From assembly GCF_004339595.1 (NCBI RefSeq), contig NZ_SMFU01000014.1, positions 150,597 to 214,596 on the forward strand: a stretch of DNA of 64,000 nucleotides, read 5' to 3'. Shown piece after piece: positions 1-10,008 of the stretch; the first letter of the stretch is position 1, and each line of letters starts with the position of its first letter. Below the pieces are notes generated by a model. The model was not told the origin of the DNA. It worked only from the letters and a program-made list of their open reading frames with translations, and made no database searches. The DNA is from Marinobacterium mangrovicola (GTDB lineage: Bacteria > Pseudomonadota > Gammaproteobacteria > Pseudomonadales > Balneatricaceae). A program made the position numbers and the translations under genes.

Positions 1-719
1 ACGCCGGTCAGGTTTGCCAGCTTGGCATCCATATCACCCAGTGCGGGCGAGGTTCTGCGCGCCTCCGGCAGCGCCAGCAGGGTCATTAGACGGTAGGTTT
101 CGATCTCCACCAGGCGCTGCACCAGACGACCGAGCTGGGAGTCACTCATCCGCTTGTTATACACCAGCAGACGACCAAAGCCGTCGGAATGCAGCTGGAA
201 CGCGGTCCAAACCCTGGCATCGCCGCTTTGCGGACTCGAGCCGACCAGACGCATCTGCTCAAACCAGGGCTTCACCTCGTTCGGTTCTGGCTCAGGGTTT
301 TCACGCGCGTCTTCAATGGCCACATGAAAGGCTGCCACTACGGTGCCCGGCAAACCCTCGAGCCAGCCGAACGGTAGTTCGCTGATCCCCTGCTCGGTAA
401 AAGGGTCCGGGTGCGACAGGGGCGCGAGATTGATAAAGGTATAGCTGGTGAACTCCAGGTGCTTTTCCCAGCGGATACGCAGATTACCGAAGGTCTGCTC
501 GTAACACTGGGTTTCAACCTGAGGCACCTCGTATCCGAGGATCTCATGCAGTTTCTGCAGGTGACGGAACTGCTCGGCGCGCTGAGCTTCGTCGACCTGC
601 AACGCCAGGTGAGTCACCCGCGCCGGGCTGGGAATAACCTGAAAGGGACGCGAATGCAGCTCACCGTAGAGCATATCGCGCAGCGGATGGGTCTCGAGAT
701 GCTGGATCACATCCTTCAT
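1..719 (-). CDS. DUF3422 family protein, N-terminal part (runs off the left edge)
   Basis: Reading the minus strand from the ATG at 719 gives an open frame of 239 codons to the window edge with no stop. The N-terminus reads MKDVIQHLETHPLRDMLYGE followed by LHSRPF, and later segments include GDMDAKL and a VQRLVEIETYRLMTLLALPE stretch. That combination (HPLR..ELH.RPF near the start, the EIETYR block about 220 residues in) is what I know from DUF3422 proteins. They are usually somewhat over 400 residues with C-terminal membrane helices, so roughly half is missing here. The biochemical function of the family is unknown to me. It lies 49 bp downstream of the 115-residue hypothetical on the same strand and may share its transcript. 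Confidence 0.75.
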   Translation of the reverse strand, partial: MKDVIQHLETHPLRDMLYGELHSRPFQVIPSPARVTHLALQVDEAQRAEQFRHLQKLHEILGYEVPQVETQCYEQTFGNLRIRWEKHLEFTSYTFINLAPLSHPDPFTEQGISELPFGWLEGLPGTVVAAFHVAIEDARENPEPEPNEVKPWFEQMRLVGSSPQSGDARVWTAFQLHSDGFGRLLVYNKRMSDSQLGRLVQRLVEIETYRLMTLLALPEARRTSPALGDMDAKLANLTG

Positions 720-768
720 AGATCTACTTCTCCGTCAGCCGGCCGGGTCCTCGCAGCCGGTTAGCGAT

Positions 769-1116
769 TTATTCCAGGTTTGCCCTGAGCAAAGCTTGTT
801 CCGACAGGTCGAACGCCAGGATCTGCGGCTCCACCTCGAACCACTGATCGAACAGGCTGCGTTCGAGAACCGGCCAGTGATCGCCAAACTCATCCCAGGC
901 GGCCAGTTCGTTTTCGAAAATCGCCCGCCAGCCTTCATCCAGCGCGTCGGCGAAACTACTCTCCTGCTCCGCCTCATCGATCAGATAGACAGTGCCCTCC
1001 TGGCGCAGGGACTCAAGGTCGAGATTCTCTTCCGGCGCCTGTTCCGCGGCCCAGTCGGCCAGCGGCTGTTTGGGGCGTACTACCAAAGCGGAGCGGTTCA
1101 GCAACTTGATCGTCAT
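769..1116 (-). CDS. Conserved hypothetical protein, 115 aa
   Basis: A 115-residue acidic soluble protein without signal peptide or membrane segment. The start MTIKLLNRSALVVRPKQPLA followed by DW, and a middle YLIDEAEQE segment, resemble a small uncharacterised family I associate with gammaproteobacteria; I cannot name a function. Trp-rich acidic helices (WRAIFENELAAWDEFGDHW) fill the centre. It is transcribed away from the 216-residue gene at 1165, leaving only about 48 bp for divergent promoters, and precedes the DUF3422 gene on the same strand. Confidence 0.6.
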   Translation of the reverse strand: MTIKLLNRSALVVRPKQPLADWAAEQAPEENLDLESLRQEGTVYLIDEAEQESSFADALDEGWRAIFENELAAWDEFGDHWPVLERSLFDQWFEVEPQILAFDLSEQALLRANLE

Positions 1117-1164
1117 CGGGGCACTCGTTATATAGAATAAGGGGATGAATTATGGTGGTACGTT

Positions 1165-1815
1165 ATGAACATTCGGGTCCTTCCAGAGCTTGAAAGCCGC
1201 GATGCGTGGCTTGCCTTTATCCGCCGGGAACAACCCTACTGCCTGGTTGAAGATCCGCCCTGCCTGGTCGATTTCCAAACCTCCTTCCTGCAGTTGACCC
1301 TGTTCAACAGCGACCATCGCGATGCGGAACGTTACACGCTCGGTTCCCGCAGCGCCATGCAGCCGGCCTGGGAGCTGATCAAGGGCTGCGGCTGGTCGCT
1401 ACGGCGACTGGCCGAGGGCCTTGGCCAGCTCGACTTCAGCAGCAACGTCCGTGATAACGAACTGCTGCGCGGCCACACCGATCTCAGCGTGCGCAAGCGC
1501 TTCGTCAACGAGCCACGCCTGTTGCCACCCTCATCCACCGGACTGCTACAGCCGCTGAAACAGCTGCCACAGCAGTGGTCCTGTGAGACGCTATGCCAGC
1601 TGCTGGCCAACGAGCAGTGGCGCGACTGGCGTAACGAAGGTGCAGAGCCCGTGAGCCCCAGAGCCCTGCTGCTGGAGCTGCAGCAGAACCTGCCGCTCTG
1701 GCAGGTGGCGCGCCGCAACGAACGCCTCTACCTGCGCAAGGAAGGGCTGCCCGTAGTCAGTTTTATTCCCGACCCGGTACAACCCTCCCCTCGCCTGGCA
1801 GAAGCCGAGCTCTGA
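1165..1815 (+). CDS. Hypothetical protein, 216 aa, convergent with mksB
   Basis: A 216-residue frame with coding-like composition, Leu/Arg/Gln rich, no signal peptide and no membrane helix. A GGTGG lies upstream of the ATG. I do not recognise the family. Its stop codon TGA (1813-1815) touches the mksB stop on the other strand (1816-1818), so the two genes meet at the palindrome TGATCA with no intergenic base. It does not look like MksG/JetD, the TOPRIM-type nuclease of Wadjet systems: it is too short and shows no such motif. Confidence 0.55.
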   Translation: MNIRVLPELESRDAWLAFIRREQPYCLVEDPPCLVDFQTSFLQLTLFNSDHRDAERYTLGSRSAMQPAWELIKGCGWSLRRLAEGLGQLDFSSNVRDNELLRGHTDLSVRKRFVNEPRLLPPSSTGLLQPLKQLPQQWSCETLCQLLANEQWRDWRNEGAEPVSPRALLLELQQNLPLWQVARRNERLYLRKEGLPVVSFIPDPVQPSPRLAEAEL

Positions 1816-4800
1816 TCAGACTAACTCGGCCTCAGCACCTTCTATGGAGGCATCCAGCTCTTCCCGCGGCATCAGCTTGTACGGATGATCCGACGCCAGC
1901 AGCTCCTTACCCTTCTCGGTAGGGAACTCCACATCCACATCGACCACACGGCCATCACGACAGACGTTGACGATGGTATCCATGCAGGATGACAGCAGTG
2001 AGTACTTCTCATCCGGTGCGGCGATAATGGTCTGCAGACCCAGATCCGACATGAAGCCCAGCGAGGTAACGGTATTCTCGGAGTCGAGCTTGTTGAACGC
2101 CTCGTCGAATACCGACAGGCTGAAGCCGCCCACCGGCTTGCCGTCACTGCCCTCTTTCAGGCGATAGGTAGCGCCAAGCGCCGCCGCCATCGCCACGTAG
2201 AACGGCACCTGGTGCTCACCACCGGAACCGGTCTTGATACGCTGGGTCAGCGTGGTCTTGCGGTTACCCTGCAGGTCTTTCACCACCAGCTCGAAATTGT
2301 AGAAGTTGCGGTAATCCTGCAACAGGCTACTTTCGCCCTCATCCTTGAGTACGTCGTGGATCTTCGCCAGCGCATCGCGGTGACCGCTGTCGTTCTCGTT
2401 TTTGAGATCAAACAGTGAGCCTACGTTGGCCTGATCCATACGCGTGTAGGCCTCAACCAGCTCGAGAATATCCTTGAGCTCCGGGTTGGGGCTCATCTCG
2501 AAGCTGTACATCTCCTTATGGAACGGACGGTTCTTCAGGTGGCTGTTGAGCTCGCGGATCAGATCGCGGATCTTGTTAATCTGATCGTTCAGGTGCGCGA
2601 CAAAGTCGGAGCGGAACGCGGTTTCAGCCTCCAGACGGGCACGCTCGGCCTTCTTCGCGTACTCGGCCAGTTCAGACTCACGCAGCGACTCGACGGTGCT
2701 GTCGACGAATTTTTCCAGATCTTCGTGGGTGGAATTGGGGCCGATCTTGTCCAGTTCCTGGTGGCTCATGCCACCGCCGTGATAGGTCGCCTTGTACTGG
2801 GCAACCGCATCACGGACGCCGTTCTTCTTGCGCTCATGCAGCTGCAGTTCCGCCTGGGCCTTTTTCGCCGCCTCGAAGATGATGCGATCAAGCTCGCCAC
2901 TGCAGGTCTCGTCCAGGTAGTCGCGTTTTTCCTGCGCCTGCTGAGCATCGAAATGACGGTTTTCTTCGCAACGGGTACGCGCCTGGGCGTGTTCCACCAA
3001 GTCTTTGTCCAGCACCTCAAGGGAGGCGTTGTCCTTGATGATGTTGGTGCGAACCTTCTGCAGCTTATCCATCAGGTTCTTCTGCTTGCCTTCCATCGAC
3101 TTGTGATGCTCGGCCAGCTCGACGATACGCGCTTGAATACCGGAATCGTCGTGGTTGCGCAGATCATGAATCGCCTGCTCAAAGCCCCGAATCTCACCAC
3201 CCAGCTGCTCGCGCTGGTTGCAGAGATCGTAGACACGCTCGGTCGAGCCCACCAGACCGTTAGCCAGGCTGATCAGGGAGTCACGCAGCTTTTCCAGTGA
3301 CTCGTGTTTTTTGCCCAGTGAGGCAAACTCGGCCACCAGTTCATCAACCTGCTTGCCCTGCAGCGCCAGCTGATCGCCACGACGACGGATACCCATGATC
3401 GGGCTCAGCTCGTTGATGGAAGTGGTTGAGCCCTCGGACTGCAGCATGCAGTCATAGGTCAGCGCGCGCTCCTGCTTGAGCAGCTCCTGTTCGGTTTCCA
3501 CCGCAATCACACCGCCCAGCGCACGGTTCATGTAAGCGCGGGCATGATCGTCATCGGTATCGATAAACTCAGCCAGGGAGCCGCGCTTGCTGCGACTCAG
3601 CCATTCATCACTCTTGGTGGTATTGATAACACGACAACCCTTAAGGTGACGCCCCTTGCGACGGTACAGAGTGATCGCCTCCTTGACCCGGTCTGGCGCC
3701 ACGATCAGAGCTTCACGACGGGCACCAAGGAAGGATTCGATAGCGATACGCCACTTGTCATCGTTAATGTCGACCAGTTCACAGATCGGCGTGGACTTGA
3801 TGCCGTAGCTTTCCAGCAGCTCCATCAGCTCGCGGGTGTTGTGGCGGATCGGTGCCCGTCCCTGCTGCAGCTGCTCGACGGCGCTCTTCTGGTTCTGGAT
3901 CGTCGAGCGCAGCTCGTTGATACGGATGACCGACTCTTCATAGCGGCGCGAAACCGCCTTGCGTACCGAATCGATATTGCCCTTGAGCTGCTCAACGGTG
4001 GTATCTACCTCCACCGGCGCCTGCGGCCAGGCATCCGCCAGCACATCCTCACCGGAGCGCCAGAGCTCAACGGACTGGGCCACTACAGGACGGAAATCCT
4101 CCGGCAGCATATCCAGGTGATCCTGGAAACCGACGGTGGTGCGCAGCAGGCTGTAGACGTTCTGAATCCGCTCGTTGACCACATTCAGCTCATGCTGATG
4201 GGCGCGAATGGAGGATTCCAGGGCGTTAACCTGGTGCGCAGAATCAGAGGTGTTCAGCTCGGCACGGGCGTTGGCCAGATCCTGGATCGCCTTATTCAGC
4301 GCTTCGCTGGTTTCAGCCAGCTCAACCTGCAGCTTTTCCTCTTTTTCCTGGGACTCTTCGAGGCGCTCCGCCGCCGCTTCCTTCTTCAGGTCGGCCTGTT
4401 CAAAGCGGGACTCGTGCACCACCCATTCGTACTCGACGGAATTGCGCAGGTTGCGAGAGATACCGCGGCACATCTCCTGAACCTTTTCGAGCTCATTGAT
4501 GCGGTTGGCCACCTCCTGGGTCTTCTGTTCCATGACCCGGTATTCGTCCAACGACTTACGGAAAGCGCCCACATGGACAATATTCTCGTCCAATACGAAC
4601 TCACGCACGAAGCGGGTCGGGCTGTCGATCGGCACAAACTTAAGCGCGTTCTTGAAGTTTTTGACGAATTTGTCGTCATCATTCGGCATCTGCGAGTCAT
4701 GACTGAGGTGCGCCACCATCTCTTTGACAAACCGTGCGGCACGCTTCTCCAGCACCATATCAGGACACTGTTTGAGCAGGCTGTCACGCACTTCCGCCCA

Positions 4801-5256
4801 GGGGCGCGGCATGCGACCGCCATCCTGTTTGACGGTAAAGTCATCCAGGGTCACGGAGAAGTTCGGCAGGATAAAGCGGCCAAGAATCTCTTCATCCGGG
4901 CTGGCGGTGGAAGCACTGATAGCGACGCCAACGCAGGTTTCCTGCGCGGTTTCGGTATCAAAGAAGCTCATCGCCAGGTAGGTGATGGAATCTTCACGAG
5001 CGCTGTTTTTCTTGCCCTGGTCATCGAGGAAGCCAAGGCAGTAGGTACGCAGCGAACGCTCACTCTTTTCACCGGCCGAGGCGTTGAAGCTGAGGTGACG
5101 CTTGTGGCCGCCCATCAGCACCGTCTGCATCGCATCAAGCAGCGAGGACTTACCGGAGCCGTTAGGGCCAACGATGGCCACGTTGCCCTTGATCGGAATT
5201 TCCATAGCGCCCAGTACATACCAGTTGACCAGCACCATGCGGTTAAGCTGTTTCAT
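1816..5256 (-). CDS. mksB: MksB, SMC-like ATPase of the MksBEF condensin
   Basis: A 1146-residue SMC/MukB-type ATPase. The N-terminal head carries a Walker A motif GPNGSGKSS at residues 30-38. A long heptad-rich region rich in Glu/Lys/Gln (about 230-1000) is broken near residues 490-640 by a less coiled, hinge-like part. The C-terminal head carries the signature SGGE at 1011-1014 and a Walker B ending FDEAF (Asp 1051, Glu 1052). It would form a ring with the MksF kleisin and MksE and act in chromosome organisation. The start overlaps the mksE stop by 4 nt (ATGA), so the two are translationally coupled. It is shorter than E. coli MukB (about 1480 aa), as usual for MksB. Confidence 0.88.
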   Translation of the reverse strand: MKQLNRMVLVNWYVLGAMEIPIKGNVAIVGPNGSGKSSLLDAMQTVLMGGHKRHLSFNASAGEKSERSLRTYCLGFLDDQGKKNSAREDSITYLAMSFFDTETAQETCVGVAISASTASPDEEILGRFILPNFSVTLDDFTVKQDGGRMPRPWAEVRDSLLKQCPDMVLEKRAARFVKEMVAHLSHDSQMPNDDDKFVKNFKNALKFVPIDSPTRFVREFVLDENIVHVGAFRKSLDEYRVMEQKTQEVANRINELEKVQEMCRGISRNLRNSVEYEWVVHESRFEQADLKKEAAAERLEESQEKEEKLQVELAETSEALNKAIQDLANARAELNTSDSAHQVNALESSIRAHQHELNVVNERIQNVYSLLRTTVGFQDHLDMLPEDFRPVVAQSVELWRSGEDVLADAWPQAPVEVDTTVEQLKGNIDSVRKAVSRRYEESVIRINELRSTIQNQKSAVEQLQQGRAPIRHNTRELMELLESYGIKSTPICELVDINDDKWRIAIESFLGARREALIVAPDRVKEAITLYRRKGRHLKGCRVINTTKSDEWLSRSKRGSLAEFIDTDDDHARAYMNRALGGVIAVETEQELLKQERALTYDCMLQSEGSTTSINELSPIMGIRRRGDQLALQGKQVDELVAEFASLGKKHESLEKLRDSLISLANGLVGSTERVYDLCNQREQLGGEIRGFEQAIHDLRNHDDSGIQARIVELAEHHKSMEGKQKNLMDKLQKVRTNIIKDNASLEVLDKDLVEHAQARTRCEENRHFDAQQAQEKRDYLDETCSGELDRIIFEAAKKAQAELQLHERKKNGVRDAVAQYKATYHGGGMSHQELDKIGPNSTHEDLEKFVDSTVESLRESELAEYAKKAERARLEAETAFRSDFVAHLNDQINKIRDLIRELNSHLKNRPFHKEMYSFEMSPNPELKDILELVEAYTRMDQANVGSLFDLKNENDSGHRDALAKIHDVLKDEGESSLLQDYRNFYNFELVVKDLQGNRKTTLTQRIKTGSGGEHQVPFYVAMAAALGATYRLKEGSDGKPVGGFSLSVFDEAFNKLDSENTVTSLGFMSDLGLQTIIAAPDEKYSLLSSCMDTIVNVCRDGRVVDVDVEFPTEKGKELLASDHPYKLMPREELDASIEGAEAELV

Positions 5257-6074
5257 CGCTGCTCTCCCTGGTTGATTTCGTCGGAGGCTTCTTCAATCAC
5301 CTGGCTCTCGTCTGCTTCCGGCTCATCGAGCTCGGCGGGCGCCGCTTCTGCACTGGCCGGCTCTGCCTCTGCAACGGTTTCGCTGTCGGCTGCTGTTTGA
5401 GTTTCGGCTTCGGCAACCGGCGGCTGATCTTCGGCACGGCGGTTATGTTCCTCCGTCTCCTCTTCAATCAAGGCGTCCGCCTCGTCACGGCCTTCGATAT
5501 CACAGAGCGCCTCAAGCTGACCGATATAATCCTCGATCACCACCTGGCGGATCGCCGGGTTGATGCGGATCGGTACGTTCTTCGGATCGGTCTCTTCCGG
5601 CTTGCCGCGCTCGATCACGCCATGACGGGTGAACAGCGACAGGATCTCCTTGAGACGGGTCTCGTTGGGGATCTCCTTGCCGGTGAGGTTATCGTAAAGC
5701 CGCAGCAGCTCATCGGAGGAGCTGAACGCCTTACCGTCTTCAACCTCGAAGGCTTCCAGCTTGGCTTCGTACTGCTGTCGCAGGCAGAGCAGTAGCAGCG
5801 ACTCATCCAGACGCAGACGCATAACGCGCTCTTCGCCCTGCGGCAGCACTCCCAGGAACGCCTCATCGGGCTGGTAAATCAGGCTCCAGCCGATAGCGGC
5901 AAACAGATTGCGGAAGTACTCCACGTTGCTCGCCACCAGGAAATAGTGATCCCGGTGGGACGGGCGGTCCGCGTACAGAAACTGACTGGTCAGCAGCAGG
6001 TTGGCGGCACGGATAAACGCGTCCGCCTGGTGCTGATCGTTGCGGGAAACGACTTTTTGCAGATCACCTAGCAT
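5253..6074 (-). CDS. mksE: MksE, accessory subunit of the MksBEF condensin (DUF4194-like)
   Basis: A 273-residue protein lying between the kleisin and the SMC ATPase, the usual place of MksE/MukE. The first about 200 residues are a helical, winged-helix-like body (for example FFRNLF-like [32 protein letters not shown]). The last roughly 70 residues are a low-complexity acidic Ala/Glu tail ([20 protein letters not shown] and similar), which I infer is disordered. Its start overlaps the 3' end of mksF by 11 nt and its stop overlaps the mksB start. In the family MksE bridges kleisin and ATPase heads. The acidic tail is not something I expect in MukE. Confidence 0.8.
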   Translation of the reverse strand: MLGDLQKVVSRNDQHQADAFIRAANLLLTSQFLYADRPSHRDHYFLVASNVEYFRNLFAAIGWSLIYQPDEAFLGVLPQGEERVMRLRLDESLLLLCLRQQYEAKLEAFEVEDGKAFSSSDELLRLYDNLTGKEIPNETRLKEILSLFTRHGVIERGKPEETDPKNVPIRINPAIRQVVIEDYIGQLEALCDIEGRDEADALIEEETEEHNRRAEDQPPVAEAETQTAADSETVAEAEPASAEAAPAELDEPEADESQVIEEASDEINQGEQR

Positions 6075-7497
6075 TATGGGTTCCGGTATTCCTGTGAATC
6101 ACGAAGCCACGACACTCCACCATATCGGCGACGTTGACGTAGCGGTCCTCAAATTTGATCTGGTAGCGCTCGGTAGTTTTGCGCGCTTTTTTGCCCAGCG
6201 AGTTCAGGTGACGTACATAGCTGAAGCAGATGTAGTCCTCGATGCTGTCGATGCGAAACTCGGTGGCGTTGAGTTCGCTGCGACCGGCAAACTGCTCGTC
6301 GAGATAAGCCTCGATCCGATCCACCTTGACCTCACGACGCTCCTTCCACTCCTTGAACAGCTGACGCAGCTCGAGCACCTTGGGATCGATCTCAGCCTGT
6401 TTGATGATACGCGGCTTGGTCTCGATGCGGCGTCGAATCGGCGAACGTACGCTGGAGGGAGAGATAAACGCGGCCTGGTCCAGCGTTGAAATACGTGGCA
6501 GCTCGTCATCGCCTTTCTTGGCGGCTTCGCTGATCAGGCGTGACAGACGCGCCGCCATACCCGGCGTGGTCTTATCCATGTAACGCACGGTATCCGCCAC
6601 CCGTTTTTCCAGCTGATAGCGGAAATCGTCTATGGCCGCCAAACGCTGATCCACCGACTCGAAGATGCGGATAATGCGGTTGATATGCTGCTGTACCAGC
6701 GCTTCCGCCTCATCGGCGCCCAGCTCGTACTGCATCTGATAATGGTTGCTGAGCTGATCCACCTTCAGCGGATCGAACTGCAGATCACGCATCATCGACA
6801 AAATCTTACGCCGGAAACGGAACGGGTTGTTCTTGGTCTTCAGCGTTTTGTAGTCCGATACCAGAATATGTTCGACAAAGCGGTCAAAGAAGCCGCGCAC
6901 GATCTCCTGCGGCGTGGAGCTGCCCGACAGGTTGATCTTCAGCTCCCTCAGGCCCAGCAGCATATCGGTGAGGTGGGCGCTGAAGTCGGCAGCGGTCTCG
7001 GCGGCTTCCGCCAGCGTGATACCACGCCCTTCGGGGTCGGCGATGGCCGATTCCAGCGAGCTGAGCACGTTGAGCACCGCACCGCCGTAACTGCGCTTTT
7101 CCAGACGGGCGATGGAGGTCAGCGACCGCAGCAGATAGCTGTTCGCGGGCGACAGCAGCACATAGGTGCGGTAGATCCGCTGCTCCTCTTCGAGCCAGCC
7201 CGTCTGCACCAGGCGACGATAGATACGGTTGGTGTAGTCGGCGCTGGAGAGCGGGATATCACCCTCGCCCTCATCATCGCCTTCCGCACTCCAGCGGCGG
7301 ATACCAAAGCGCACTACCGCTGTTTCGATGGTGGAGCGCACCAGGTCCTTGGGAATAAACGGATCAATCAGATCCTCGTCGAAAAACAGATCCGCCAGCT
7401 CAAGCAGCACCACTTCATAGATATGGCGGTTCTGACCCGAGAGCGGCAGAAAGATGTCATCCGGTAGCTTGTTGAACAGCACTGAATTCGGGTCCAT
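6064..7497 (-). CDS. mksF: MksF, kleisin-like subunit of the MksBEF condensin
   Basis: First gene of the minus-strand mksFEB operon. The frame opens at a TTG at 7557; I prefer the ATG at 7497 ([16 protein letters not shown]), giving 477 residues, but the upstream TTG cannot be excluded (497 residues). The protein is helical, with a winged-helix-like N-terminal region and a kleisin-like C-terminus; no ATPase motif. It would link the MksB heads. The operon is separated by about 200 bp from the divergent modE, whose control region carries NifA-like sites. No mksG-like nuclease gene accompanies the operon, which argues for a chromosomal condensin rather than a plasmid-defence Wadjet system. Confidence 0.82.
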   Translation of the reverse strand: MDPNSVLFNKLPDDIFLPLSGQNRHIYEVVLLELADLFFDEDLIDPFIPKDLVRSTIETAVVRFGIRRWSAEGDDEGEGDIPLSSADYTNRIYRRLVQTGWLEEEQRIYRTYVLLSPANSYLLRSLTSIARLEKRSYGGAVLNVLSSLESAIADPEGRGITLAEAAETAADFSAHLTDMLLGLRELKINLSGSSTPQEIVRGFFDRFVEHILVSDYKTLKTKNNPFRFRRKILSMMRDLQFDPLKVDQLSNHYQMQYELGADEAEALVQQHINRIIRIFESVDQRLAAIDDFRYQLEKRVADTVRYMDKTTPGMAARLSRLISEAAKKGDDELPRISTLDQAAFISPSSVRSPIRRRIETKPRIIKQAEIDPKVLELRQLFKEWKERREVKVDRIEAYLDEQFAGRSELNATEFRIDSIEDYICFSYVRHLNSLGKKARKTTERYQIKFEDRYVNVADMVECRGFVIHRNTGTHNAR

Positions 7498-7605
7498 TCG
7501 CTTTAACGATAAGAGGTCGATTCTAACGGAAAAGCTGTCGCGGGATAAGGGCGACAACGCACCGATAACCTGCTCTCACCATCCCTACCTGTAGCGGGCA
7601 AAAGC

Positions 7606-7638
7606 TGTCACAAAAACGACATTGTCCCAACAGCTACA
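7606..7638 (+). promoter_or_regulatory. Two adjacent NifA-type upstream activator sites (TGT-N10-ACA)
   Basis: Two exact TGT-N10-ACA motifs lie side by side: TGTCACAAAAACGACA at 7606-7621 and TGTCCCAACAGCTACA at 7623-7638. This is the NifA upstream-activator consensus. They sit about 86 bp upstream of a GG-N10-GC element at 7707-7721, the normal distance for enhancer-dependent sigma-54 promoters. NifA control of modEABC is an inference from sequence only. Confidence 0.55.
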
Positions 7639-7754
7639 TTTTTTACATAACGACATTTACCAAACGCTTTGATATTTTCGCCATATATTTCATATCTTTA
7701 AAACAGTGGCACAAAAAACGCTCTAACTGGGTGATAGGTATTTTTTACATAACG
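7638..7754 (+). repeat. Direct repeat resembling ModE half-operators, bracketing the modE promoter
   Basis: The 15-mer ATTTTTTACATAACG occurs twice, at 7638-7652 and 7740-7754, 102 bp apart. Its TACATAACG end matches the right half of the E. coli ModE operator as I remember it. No good left half lies at the expected spacing, so these are half-sites rather than full palindromes. The second copy lies just past the predicted sigma-54 start region and 10 bp before the modE ATG, a natural place for autorepression. Confidence 0.45.
7707..7721 (+). promoter_or_regulatory. Sigma-54-like promoter upstream of modE
   Basis: TGGCACAAAAAACGC has the -24 TGGCAC element intact, the invariant GG and GC dinucleotides, and exactly 10 bases between them; the -12 element is ACGC rather than TTGC. 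Transcription would start near 7733, about 30 nt before the modE ATG. A sigma-70 reading (TTGATA near 7669 with an AT-rich -10 17 bp on) is also possible, so both promoters may exist. Confidence 0.45.
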
Positions 7755-7764
7755 GTTAATTCTG

Positions 7765-8517
7765 ATGACACACCAACAACAACGACTTGAACAGTTTGCA
7801 ACCGAGCTGGACCGCCGCCGGCGGCTGGAAAAACGCCTGCGCTTGCTGGATGCCATCCATAACACCGGCTCGTTAACCGCAGCGGCGAAACTGGTGGGTG
7901 TCAGTTACAAGACCGCCTGGAACCATATCCGGGAGATGAATCAGCGCTGTGAATCGACCGTGCTCGACACCCAGGCCGGCGGCACTCAGGGTGGCGGCAG
8001 CGTGCTGACAGAGACCGGCAAGGCACTGATGAGCCTGCTGCGCATCCAGCGCAACGGCAGCCAACAGCGCCTGGCGGATAAGGTGCCTGCCCTGCGCTTC
8101 AGCGCTCGCAACCAATTACCGGCGCGTATCACCAGCATCGACACCAGCGGTGTTATCGCCAGGGTCGGGCTCGCCATCGGCCAACTGGAGATGCAGTGTC
8201 ATATCACCAGTAGCAGCATCGACCGGCTCGAGCTTACAAACGGCTCTGGCGTCTACGCCATCATCAAGGCCAGCACCATTGAACTGAGCCCCGGTAACCA
8301 ACCGCTGCAGGGCAATAACACCAACTGCCTGCCGGCGCGCGTCAGCCGCTGTACCAGCAGCAGCCATGGCCGCGAGCTGGAACTGACCCTCGGCGATGGT
8401 CTGACCCTGGCTTTGGCCAGACCCTTTGATATTCAGGAAGACGCCTGGATCTATCAGGACGCTCCCGTCTACGCACTTATTGAACCCGAAGAGATCATGC
8501 TGGCGACCAGCGCCTGA
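7765..8517 (+). CDS. modE: ModE, molybdate-responsive transcriptional regulator
   Basis: A 250-residue protein with the ModE layout. An N-terminal winged helix-turn-helix spans about residues 20-100 (GSLTAAAKLVGVSYKTAW, then GGTQGGGSVLTETG, a typical ModE wing). Two molbindin/TOBE repeats follow, each with an SARNQLPARI- or LPARVSR-type strand, that bind molybdate. Holo-ModE represses molybdate transport genes when the metal is plentiful. The gene leads a four-gene mod operon; modA starts 46 bp after its stop. The leader carries NifA-like sites, a sigma-54-like promoter and ModE-type half-sites, so it is probably autoregulated and nif-linked. Confidence 0.93.
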   Translation: MTHQQQRLEQFATELDRRRRLEKRLRLLDAIHNTGSLTAAAKLVGVSYKTAWNHIREMNQRCESTVLDTQAGGTQGGGSVLTETGKALMSLLRIQRNGSQQRLADKVPALRFSARNQLPARITSIDTSGVIARVGLAIGQLEMQCHITSSSIDRLELTNGSGVYAIIKASTIELSPGNQPLQGNNTNCLPARVSRCTSSSHGRELELTLGDGLTLALARPFDIQEDAWIYQDAPVYALIEPEEIMLATSA

Positions 8518-8563
8518 GCGCTACCGCTGGCTTTTAGCCACTAAAACCCAAAAGGACTTACGC

Positions 8564-9319
8564 ATGAAACCGATCAATCAGACGATTGCTGCTACTTCCC
8601 TCGCTCTGCTGTCAGGCCTGAGCCTGCAGGCCAGCGCCGCCGAGGTGAAGGCCGCGGTGGCCGCAAACTTCACCGCCGCCGCCAAGGAGATCGCCGCCGA
8701 GTTCGAGAAAGATACCGGCCACGAAGCGACACTCAGCTTTGGCTCCACCGGCAAGCTATACGCCCAGATCACCAACGGCGCGCCCTTTGATGTATTTTTT
8801 GCCGCCGATGCTGCCCGTCCGCAGCTTCTTGTCGACTCGGGCGAAGCGGTAGCCGATAGTCTGTTTACCTACGCCATCGGCCAGCTAGTACTCTGGAGTG
8901 CCGATGAGTCCACCGTGGACGATCAGGGAGCCGTGCTTAAACAAGGTGAACTGGAGCGCATCGCAATCGCCAACCCCAAAACCGCCCCCTACGGCGCAGC
9001 GGCCGTTGAAGCCCTGACCGCCCTGGGTCTCTGGGAAGGCATGGAAGACACAACCGTTCGCGGCGACAGCATCGCCCAGACCTATCAGATGGCCTACTCG
9101 GGTGCCGTTCCGGCTGCCCTGGTGGCACGCGCGCAGATCGCTCTGGATGACAGCGGTTCCTACTGGATGCTGCCCGCGGATCTATATAGCCCGATCCGTC
9201 AGCAGGCCGTTCTGCTGACAAAAAGCAGCGATAACGAAGCCGCCCAGGCCTGGATGGATTACCTCCAGGGCGACAAAGCCCACGCCATCATCGAGCGCTA
9301 CGGCTACGGCCTGGAATAA
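8564..9319 (+). CDS. modA: ModA, periplasmic molybdate-binding protein
   Basis: A 251-residue precursor. The frame extends upstream, but the ATG at 8564 behind AAAGGA gives a proper Sec signal peptide ([20 protein letters not shown], cleavage after ASA near residue 25). The mature N-terminus reads [20 protein letters not shown], the ModA pattern. Oxyanion-binding loops follow around [20 protein letters not shown] and the [12 protein letters not shown] segment. It captures molybdate (and probably tungstate) for the ModBC transporter. In a diazotroph this feeds FeMo-cofactor synthesis. Confidence 0.94.
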   Translation: MKPINQTIAATSLALLSGLSLQASAAEVKAAVAANFTAAAKEIAAEFEKDTGHEATLSFGSTGKLYAQITNGAPFDVFFAADAARPQLLVDSGEAVADSLFTYAIGQLVLWSADESTVDDQGAVLKQGELERIAIANPKTAPYGAAAVEALTALGLWEGMEDTTVRGDSIAQTYQMAYSGAVPAALVARAQIALDDSGSYWMLPADLYSPIRQQAVLLTKSSDNEAAQAWMDYLQGDKAHAIIERYGYGLE

Positions 9320-9345
9320 CCCCTGAGGTCAACGGAGTACTGAGT

Positions 9346-10008
9346 ATGACCGAAGCGATTCTGCTGACGATTAAACTGGCCGGATTGACAACCCTCATCC
9401 TGCTATTGATCGGGAGTCCCCTGGCCTGGTGGCTGGCCCACAACCGCACCTGGTACAAGGAGATCGTCAACGCCATGGTGGCGCTACCGCTGGTATTGCC
9501 GCCCACGGTACTGGGCTTTTACCTGCTGCTGGCCATGTCTCCGCAGAACGCTTTCGGTGCCTTTATCAAGGAGCACTTCGACATCACCCTGCCCTTCACC
9601 TTCGAAGGGCTGGTGATCGGCTCGGTGATCTACTCACTGCCGTTCGTGGTGCAACCGATTCGCAACGCCTTCGAAGCGATAGGCCGCGCGCCGATGGAGG
9701 TAGCCGCCACCCTTCGCGCCTCACCGCTGGATCGCTTTCTCACCGTGGCACTGCCGCTGGCGAGACCCGGATTTCTCAGTGGTGCGGTGCTTGGCTTTGC
9801 CCATACGGTGGGCGAATTCGGCGTAGTACTGATGATCGGCGGCAACCTGCCGGGAGAGACCAAGGTGCTCTCCATCGCCATCTACGATCATGTCGAATCG
9901 CTTGAATGGACCGAGGCTCATATCCTTTCCGGCGGCATGCTGGTGAGCTCCTTTGTACTGATATTCCTGATGATCCTGATTGAGAAACGCTGGGGGAGGC
10001 TGAACTGA
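9346..10008 (+). CDS. modB: ModB, molybdate ABC transporter permease
   Basis: A 220-residue inner-membrane permease with about five hydrophobic helices, starting [20 protein letters not shown]. The cytoplasmic EAA-type loop that docks on the ATPase is visible as [20 protein letters not shown], followed by [14 protein letters not shown]. Length and motifs match ModB. The stop overlaps the modC start in TGATG, so translation is coupled. Confidence 0.94.
   Translation: MTEAILLTIKLAGLTTLILLLIGSPLAWWLAHNRTWYKEIVNAMVALPLVLPPTVLGFYLLLAMSPQNAFGAFIKEHFDITLPFTFEGLVIGSVIYSLPFVVQPIRNAFEAIGRAPMEVAATLRASPLDRFLTVALPLARPGFLSGAVLGFAHTVGEFGVVLMIGGNLPGETKVLSIAIYDHVESLEWTEAHILSGGMLVSSFVLIFLMILIEKRWGRLN

Noticed and set aside
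1165..1815. 216-residue gene as MksG/JetD of a Wadjet system
   Set aside because: Too short, wrong strand relative to the operon, and no TOPRIM-like motif.
2518..5400. Long plus-strand frames (260 and 618 codons) opposite mksB
   Set aside because: They are antisense to a clear SMC ATPase with Walker and signature motifs in the right order; their products show no domain and arise from third-position GC bias.
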